Assembly: GCA_030248195.1 (NCBI GenBank)
Contig: JASAND010016630.1
Coordinates: 88,095-152,094 of the forward strand
DNA: 64,000 bases
Direction: 5' to 3'
Source: Trissonchulus latispiculum
Taxonomy: Eukaryota; Nematoda; Enoplea; Enoplida; Ironidae
The position numbers and the translations under genes were made by a program. Below the pieces are notes generated by a model. It worked only from the letters and a program-made list of their open reading frames with translations. It did no database searches and was not told the origin of the DNA. Numbering within the stretch: the first letter of the stretch is position 1; the number at the start of each line of letters is the position of its first letter. Shown here in pieces: positions 57,401 through 64,000 of this stretch.

Positions 57401-58405
57401 TTTTTGTTCCATAACGGAAAACTTGTCAACTTTCCAAGGCTGCCTGTTAAGATATAAGTAAATCTGACCGTAAACTTAAACCTATATAGCCGCTTTTGTT
57501 AAACTGGGCCTAAGTAAAATAAAAATGCATTAAAAACCCAAGAAATGAAAAATGCCAAGTACATGAAAGTTATCAATTATCCATAAATATAAATTATATC
57601 CAATTTTAATTACGTAACTTAAAAGAAATTTTAGCTAGACACGAAAGCTAGTGTAAGCTATTCTAGCAATCTATAAGCCACAAAATATCGCAATCTGCAA
57701 AAATATCACTGGTGGAATAATGCTAGGATTTTTCGGAGCCAGAAACCCCAACAATTTCCGACTATCAAAACCCGAATTTATTCCACCAATCTATCTACAT
57801 AACCGTCCAGCCGGAACTTAACAGCCAAAATTCAGCAACCGATAAAAGTGTTCAAGTTAAAGTTGAAATGAAATTGTCACTACAGCACCTGAGACCCGAA
57901 AAATTCTAAGGTAAAGTACACATTTCTCTATCTATAAATAGAGAAATGGGCTGAAAGGCAGCCTTTCTGACTGCAACCTGTTTCCTTGATGAAGCAGCTC
58001 CACTATTACTGATTAACAATCGTTCAGAATTCTCTTGGCTCATTTAGAGTTATGGCTTTTCAAGGGGCGCTCAAAACCCATATATCTTATAATCTTTAGG
58101 CATAAATCCCCCATTGCCTTAAATCCTCCCGCCTGATAGCCAGAAAATATATCTTTCCCCAGACCGCCAGAATCTAGGCTAAAAGCCAGATATTAGATAA
58201 GTGATAGGGCGAGAAAAATCATTCATTATATTTCAGGAACTTATCTTGAAACCTGATGGTAGCAAAAGACTGATAAATTTCAAAATTCCGATTTTGACGG
58301 TTTCGAACATCAAAATTCTAATGCTTTTGATGGAGTTAAATGATAGCTCAACAACTTGACAGAAAGTTCTAAAAAGGTCTACAATTGTTATGCAATACAA
58401 AAAGG
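54428..58405. other. Upstream intergenic region, no gene seen
   Basis: Four kilobases of AT-rich DNA upstream of the CaaX gene. I see no ORF with splice support. There is a run of TATAGTTTACTATA-like words at about 56195-56260 and a tRNA-like A-box fragment at 57134. The promoter of the CaaX gene should lie at its left edge; I cannot pick a TATA box with confidence. Confidence -1.
57134..57175 (+). repeat. tRNA-like A-box fragment
   Basis: CTAGTTAACTCAGTTGGCTAG followed by AGCTCTCACCGGC is the 5' half of a tRNA-like sequence. No B box follows. It is probably a SINE relic. Confidence -1.
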
Positions 58406-59012
58406 GGATCTTGTCTCGATTACCCCCCCCCCAGTACTCAAAATCCTTAAAACTTGACCAAATGAGCTATAATTTGGTGTGGGTACGTTTTCGCCCACGC
58501 TGAGTTCAAATATCGCAAAATTTTTCGATTTCGCAAAATGCGATTTTTTTCGATTTCTAAGGGGGGACCAAGGGAAACCGAAAAATTTTTTGTCTTCGAT
58601 TTTGATGAACAGATGTAATACAGGGGTTTTCGGGGTCGTAGAACACGAATCTGAAGCCCGTTTTTCGTTTCAGCTTTTCGTTAGCTCAGAATAAGCTTAC
58701 ATCTTAAGCTTAAATGTTTAGCTTATACTGAGCTAACGAAAAACTGAAGCGAAAAACGGACTTCAAATTCGTGTTCTACGACCCCGAACACCCCTGTATT
58801 ACATCTGTTCAGCAAAATCGAAGACAAAAAATTTTTCGGTTTCCCTTGGTCCCCCCTTAGAAATCGAAAAAAATCGAATTTTGCAAAATCGAAAAATTTT
58901 GCGATATTTGAACTCAGCGTGGGCGAAAACGTACCCACACCAAATTATAGCTCATTTGGTCAAGTTTTAAGGATTTTGAGTACTGGGGGGGGGGGTAATC
59001 GAGACAAGACCC
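58406..59012. mobile_element. Near-perfect 0.6-kb palindrome (foldback element)
   Basis: Arms pair about a centre near 58709; for example TTGTCTCGAT at 58411 pairs with ATCGAGACAA ending at 59007. Arms are about 300 bp with few mismatches. C and G runs lie near the ends. Mirror-image ORFs on both strands are by-products. The word GATATTTGAACTCAGCG also occurs in the loop of the foldback element at about 7229, so the two may be related. Confidence -1.
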
Positions 59013-59491
59013 CAAAAAGGAGCATGATTTGCATTTTCCAATTCTTCGGAAGAAACCTAATTCTGCCAAGCCGTTCGAGCTTAAGCATTCCCTAGTGTTC
59101 TACTTATTTCCTAGTATTTTTAGAGACGAAAACTTATAGAGGACATAGAGACAGAGACTTAGAGACAAAAAGTTCAACAAATGTTAACTACATATTTCAG
59201 GAAAATTTCACTGTTTGGGAACAGGTCAATTAATACACGACTGTAACATGGTATTAGTTACCCTGTAAGTCCAGTCTAAATGGGTCTGCAAACAATCAGA
59301 ACAAACCAATAAAAGATTTTTGAGTTTTAAATTACATTTCAACAAGGCTGAAAACAAACAAGAAAATGCTCGTTTTCTTATTTCTAGCCCAGTTTAATTG
59401 CCCACTGGAAATGAATATGTATTGAGTTACTTCAAGCCCGAAGATTTGAGTGCAAGATTCCCTAGACCTTATGTCTTGCTTGCTCAACACC
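59013..59491. other. Intergenic, no gene seen
   Basis: AT-rich with an AGAGACNAAAA repeat near 59130-59170. Nothing else recognised. Confidence -1.
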
Positions 59492-59499
59492 GCACGTAC

Positions 59500-59703
59500 C
59501 ATAGGTGTGGCTGGGCAAACAATCGGGGGGGTTCCGACGGAGGGTGGGGGGACCCCCCTAAATTTTCGATTTTATTTCACTTTTTGGTCAATAATCTGGG
59601 GGGGTATCAAAAATCTGAAAATCTGGGGGGGGGGGGGTTTGCCAAAATTTTTCATTTTGGTGGGGCCCCCGACCCCACCCCCCTCCCCCCTAACACACCT
59701 ATG
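59500..59703. mobile_element. 204-bp hAT-like MITE
   Basis: The ends are CATAGGTGTG and CACACCTATG. GCACGTAC (59492-59499) and GAACGTAC (59704-59711) are an 8-bp duplication with one mismatch. The inside is rich in G and C runs. It is followed by a short TA repeat at about 59715-59735. Confidence -1.
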
Positions 59704-60133
59704 GAACGTACAGCATATATATATATATATATATACGTAGACTCGGTGCTACAAATGTTTAAAACTTGACCAATCCAACTAACATTTGGCATGGGTATGC
59801 GTTCGACCGCCCTGAGTTGAAATACGAACCCCAAAGTCTTCAATTTAGCGAAATTTTGCTAAGCTTTAGATAAAGGGACGGTATTGTCTTCAATTTAATT
59901 GAAAAATTGAGTAAACAGTGCTAATTTGAAGTCCACTTTTTTCAACATTTTGTTGGCGACCACGGTTTAAGCTCAAATTGCAAGAGCTTCTGAAAAGGCG
60001 ATAACTGGACGTCAAAATTTCATATGACATTTTTTATGACATATGACAAAAAACTTACATTTTTTGGCAAAATCAGAGACAACAAATTGGTTATTTTCTT
60101 AAAGCTTTGCGGATACTCAAAAGACTCTCGCAC

Positions 60134-60193
60134 AGATGTGTAAGCATTCTGGTCTGAAGATAGCAAGGATCGTAGTTCGATTCCCGGTGAAGC
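60134..60193 (+). repeat. tRNA-derived SINE fragment, second family
   Basis: GATGTGTAAGCATTCTGGTC and GTAGTTCGATTCCCGGTG match the copy at 49088 in order and spacing. The B box is good and the A box weak. Confidence -1.
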
Positions 60194-61617
60194 ATAAACT
60201 TTGTACTTTTAACTAACAGATTAACAACCCAAAAATTGTGAAATTTTCGCACTATTTCAGTATAATATTGTATGTATAAGAAAACCTCCTGCCGCCAAGC
60301 TTGTAAAAAAGTTTTTGAAAAAATGTTGTTTCACGAAACCACTCAAATAAACAATGAGCAGGAAATTTCTCAGCAGAAAAGCCTATAAGCTACTTACTGA
60401 AGCAGGTAGTTTTTTGCAAAAAAATTGTGAGAAAAATGTGTAAAAAGCTTTAAAAAACAGAAAAATGTTGTGACGGAAAGTTTTTCATTGCAAACAATTT
60501 CAATAAGAATTAACAAAAATAAAAATATTGAACCGCCATTGTAAACAGCTGCATAGGTACTTCAAACAGAATGAAAAAATCTGTAAAATTTTGCGAAATT
60601 ATATCCCATATCTTGTCACAATTATTACAGTAGAACGACTTATACGGCTAAATGTAAACCAGTTTTTCAACTTTAAAAAGCTGCTAAAAACAGCCAGATT
60701 AATCATTAAATTACAGAAAAACCCTTTCATTTCAAAGCTTTTATTTTTTGTATTTGTCAAAAAAGTAAACTGCCATAAATTTAACACTCCACTGAACAAG
60801 TGTTTCGAAAAAGCTAACATTAATGCATGGTAGCCATTGTTTGTCCAAGTAAATTTTTATGGCACATCGTTGTCATTTAATCCCCTCGCCTCATTTACTC
60901 CGAAGTAGGGACTTCAAGGTAAGTAGGGCAAGATAGAGACAAACTTAATAATCTTAATTCCTTCTTTAACTCCTCAAAAGTTTGGCTTTCCACTTCATCC
61001 AAGTTCCACCAAAAGGATCGAGCTGAATTTAACTCGTTTAGCTCCGCTTAAGGTGCTGGTATAGCTTTGTGTAAATTCGACCCTACAAGCTCCAATTCTT
61101 CATGAAAGTGGATGAAACTTTCTAAATAAATTATTTTCGTGCTCTTTAACATTCTGGCACCAGTCCCGGATTTTTAGGTGTAAAGATAAAAAAGTTTTGA
61201 GTTTTGCCCTTATTCTCTCAGTACATGGTCTCTAAACCCGATTGGTTGTTATGGCTGAAAAGAGGGCACCAAAATGAATATTTTTGAATTTACAACCTTT
61301 CAGCTATCTCTAGTGGTTAAGGCAGTATAAGCCAAAAACGACTTTTGGGGTCAAAAAAGGGCCATTTTTGTAGAAATCAGTTTTTTCAAAATTGCTGCCA
61401 AATCTTACAGACAATTTCGGCTTATTTATACTCAATCGATACACCGTCCTATTGCGCATTATATCAATACTTATTCGCTGGAGTTCGTTGCTTTAAGCTG
61501 TAGAATTCGCCGAAAAACTATTTTGGTAAAATTGCGATTATTTTGTTTTGAACATTGATTTCTCAAAAACTACCCAATGGATTCGCGTGATTTTTGGCTG
61601 AATGAAAATTCTCTGAA
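60194..61617. other. Intergenic, no gene seen
   Basis: AT-rich. An ORF at 60528-60833 is Lys/Asn/Phe-rich, with no domain or splice context, and is probably chance. Confidence -1.
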
Positions 61618-61625
61618 TTGCAGAG

Positions 61626-62350
61626 CAGAGATGGAGCCGGGTCACCGTGTCACCGGGTCACAGGGTCAGTTCGGGTCACTCTTCGGACCGGGTCACCGGT
61701 CACCGGGTCAAGAGCTTCGACCCGGTCTTGACCCGGTTTTCTGAATTTACCACAAATTTTAGAAATTTTAGACTTACCAAGCTAAAATTCTAGCTTAAAT
61801 TTTTGTTCGATTTGCAATATTAATTTGCTTTTTCCTTATATTTTAGTCTTGAGCACTTTCACAGCTTGAGGTTATTTGATTCCGTCTCTGACAGATTACA
61901 CAAATATTGTTTAGCTTTATCAGTTTCCTGATTATTCTATAAATCTATTTAGAACAATATGGTTTGCAGATTAATATTTTTGCAACCAAAGTAAATGGTT
62001 AAGATATATAAGTGAACAATATGCACAATACAAAATAAAAACCAAATTTTTAAAGTATTCCGTGTTTTTGGACATGTACTCATACTAGACCCTGCAAATT
62101 TTGCATATGGATAGAAATTATTCGTTTTGCCAACTTATTTCTGCATTAATTTAGAAAATCCCACAGTCTTATTACATTTCAAAAAAACTGGAGCAAACAT
62201 ATGTCATAGTTATTCTTTTCCGTGTGGCGATGCATAGAAGCCAAAAATCAAAAATTTTTTCTAATTTTTGAATTTTCCGAAAAACCGGGTCACCGGGTCA
62301 GGGCTCAACCGGGTCACCGGGTCACCGGGTCAAGCCCGATTCCATCACTG
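61626..62350. mobile_element. hAT-like MITE with GGGTCACC repeats
   Basis: TTGCAGAG is duplicated exactly (61618-61625, 62351-62358). The ends are CAGAGATGGAGCCGGG and CCCGATTCCATCACTG. Both subterminal zones are arrays of CCGGGTCACCGGGTCA words. It is 725 bp with no ORF. An exact 8-bp duplication makes this one of the clearest insertions in the window. Confidence -1.
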
Positions 62351-62358
62351 TTGCAGAG

Positions 62359-62837
62359 GGACATTTTTCTTGGTTTGAGCTAAAACATCTCCAGTTGTGA
62401 TAAAACTGAATAGAAAGTTGCGAAATTTCGTGTCATCGCGCATTTGCCGGATTTTCTGGAGTACTGAGATTTGTTGAGCCAAATCCAAAAAATGTCCCTC
62501 GGCCCACATGTCCTTCATATCATGGCACAAGAAGAAATTTTGGCCGCTTCTTCAGTTTTGAGAAATCGATGTTCAAAAATTTTTCGTCTATATTCAGTCT
62601 GTCAGATGTCAGCGTCTAGAAACTTTTCTGCTATTTTCTTGACAATTTTGCTAGTTTCATAAGCTCATGTGAATGTACAGATTATAAGCTTTAAAACGAT
62701 GTATAAAGCTCTTTCCAACTCCCAAAATCGCGAAAGTTACAGCGTTTTAAAAAATCACCACAAAATCACTGAACACAAGGATACCAGCACCTTAACTCTT
62801 TCCTGAAAAGATCTTCGTTACAGTTGTGCCACTGAGA
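62359..62837. other. Intergenic, no gene seen
   Basis: Nothing supported; short ORFs on both strands are not convincing. Confidence -1.
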
Positions 62838-62996
62838 GATTTCCCGGGCCGGCCCGGGCACGGGTCTGTTGAACCAATTGGGCAGGCCCGAGCCTGGGCC
62901 GGGCCTGGGGGCCCAGGGCCCTATCCAAGGTCCGGTAAGCCAAACGGGCCCGAAGGCATGGTGCAGGCCCAGTGGGGCCAGTGCAGGACCGACATA
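62838..62996. repeat. GC-rich GGCCCGG array 1
   Basis: Dense GGGCCNGGCCCGGGC words in an AT-rich setting. It may be the subterminal repeat zone of another hAT-like element, given the same style at 61626, but I find no clear ends. Confidence -1.
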
Positions 62997-63137
62997 CAAG
63001 AACAGTGTTAAACAATAGTTAGTGCTATTTATTACAACTTTGACAGTTTCTGGAAGTTTAAATTCTACTTTCTAGTGAAGATAATTTGGGAGAAAACTTG
63101 GACATCAGCACAACAAAAATTTGACTACTTTGGCCTA

Positions 63138-63335
63138 ATAGGCCCGACCGGGCCTGGCCGAGCCTCCAAACTAGAGGCCTGCATTACGGCCCGCGGCCCG
63201 GCCCGGCCCGGCCCGGCCCGGCCCGGCCCAGCCCGGCCCCCCGGCCGGGCCCGGCGGGCCGCCGGCCCAAGGTTAAGGGCCGGGCCGGGCCGCGGGCCGA
63301 AGCTCACGGGCCGGGCCGGGCCGCGGGCCGATGTC
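63138..63335. repeat. GC-rich GGCCCGG array 2
   Basis: A run of CCCGG units (about 63196-63235), then inverted GGGCCGGGCCGCGGGCC words. It forms strong hairpins. It could pair with array 1 as two ends of one element (62838-63335), which I cannot prove. Confidence -1.
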
Positions 63336-63339
63336 ACGG

Positions 63340-63485
63340 TGAAATTTTTCCCCCTAGAAATTTTTCCCCCCGGAAAAATTTCACCGGTGAAATTTTTCCC
63401 CCCGGAAAAATATCACCGGGGAAATATTTCCCCCCGGAAAAATATCACCAGAGAAATTTTTCCGGGGGGAAAGATTTCACCGATA
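63340..63485. repeat. GAAATTTTTCCCCCCGG inverted and tandem array
   Basis: At least seven words of the type GTGAAATTTTTCCCCCCGG and its complement alternate, making overlapping hairpins. No coding role is seen. Confidence -1.
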
Positions 63486-63801
63486 CAGTGTAATTGAAAT
63501 TTTCAAGCAATTATCAACCTTCCAACGTATTTCTTTCCTAAATAATTATGATCTTTCCTAAATAATAATTTCTTTAATAAAATTATCAAATAACGAATGA
63601 TCTGAGCTCCCAGGAACTAAAGAGACCCCAACATTTAGGATAATATTTGTTTAGCGGGAATTATTCCTTTTTTAGATAACTGAAACATAAAGGTGGGAAC
63701 ACATTAACATACATAAGCTGATATTAAAGGTGGGAACACAAGCTTAAATTTAGTTAGACGAGCTAAGGGGATTAATCTTAACTCCAGTCTACCCTGTGCT
63801 C
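63486..63801. other. Intergenic, no gene seen
   Basis: AT-rich. A short direct repeat AAAGGTGGGAACACA occurs near 63691 and 63727. Confidence -1.
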
Positions 63802-64000
63802 CATACCTGAACGGGAGGTCAAATTTCACTGACCCTTGTGGAAGCAAATTTGGGTACCCCTTGTGAGACCGACTTTTCTTGGGGGTTACCTTTGAAAGCG
63901 AGTTTTAAGCTACAGTACAGCTCGAAATCACATACTACAGATCCCAGCATCAGGATCAGTGATCGAAGTAAGGACTCAGTGATTGCAGTCAAGCCATTTG
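63802..64000 (+). repeat. Second copy of the 390-bp element's start, cut by the window edge
   Basis: From CATACCTGAACGGGAGGTC to about 63915 it matches 22834-22945 with few changes (CCCTTGTGGAAGCAAATTTG shared). After GCGAGTTTTAAGCTA the sequence diverges. It may be another, longer member of the family that continues past the window. Confidence -1.

Noticed and set aside
58479..58938. Two 71-codon ORFs on opposite strands with nearly the same protein
   Set aside because: They are mirror images made by the palindrome, not a gene pair.
60528..60833. 101-codon plus-strand ORF
   Set aside because: AT-driven Lys/Asn/Phe/Ile-rich chain with no domain, splice context or neighbour.

Overview
This window reads as genomic DNA of a metazoan, most likely an invertebrate. 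It is AT-rich, its genes have GT..AG introns of roughly 1.4 to 4.2 kb, and it is packed with hAT-like, MULE-like, foldback and LTR elements and tRNA-derived SINEs. Nothing in it looks bacterial. I cannot name the species from sequence alone.

Layout: (1) 276-6052 (+) is a four-exon gene for a small secreted protein with two immunoglobulin-like domains. Its introns hold a duplicated dispersed repeat and a hAT-like MITE. (2) 6649-15570 is a long inverted-repeat (foldback) element flanked by TTAA. Its right arm is split by LTR retroelement 1 (7839-15540; 550-bp LTRs, minus strand). That element has a tRNA-type primer site and a polypurine tract but no recognisable reverse transcriptase. Its polyprotein-like ORFs end in a NADAR (YbiA/DUF1768) domain. 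(3) 15690-35742 is a 20-kb LTR retroelement (1.0-kb LTRs, minus strand) with gag, zinc knuckle, retropepsin and a Ty3/gypsy-type integrase. Reverse transcriptase and RNase H are missing at a junction marked by a 59-60-bp tandem repeat. Downstream of integrase it carries about 7.5 kb of accessory ORFs. One is a DEDDy-type 3'-5' exonuclease split by a -1 shift lying exactly on an A_AAT_TTT heptamer; another is an Arg/Ser-rich ORF.

(4) 36146-44107 is a nest of DNA transposons. A TGTCCGGGGA-ended element (A) carries a decayed integrase-like gene. It was invaded by a relative (B, same ends, both with 6-bp target duplications) and by a MULE-like element (D, 9-bp duplication). D holds a third TGTCCGGGGA element (C), which holds a hAT-like insertion (E). 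(5) 44801-46673 has a 48-bp minisatellite, a MITE split by a hAT-like MITE, and a small four-helix membrane-protein gene broken by one in-frame TGA. (6) 48259-54427 (-) is a four-exon gene for a 275-residue basic, proline/serine-rich protein ending in a polybasic and cysteine cluster with a CaaX-like CTIQ terminus. (7) 54428-64000 holds no gene I can support; it carries a 0.6-kb near-perfect palindrome, small MITEs, SINE fragments and GC-rich arrays.

The host genes appear unrelated to each other. The most unusual content is the two adjacent retroelements that lack reverse transcriptase but encode enzymatic accessory domains (NADAR and DEDDy exonuclease). The sequence does not show whether these act in replication or against host defence. 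Many ORF breaks fall in homopolymers, so assembly errors, decay and programmed frameshifting all remain possible.
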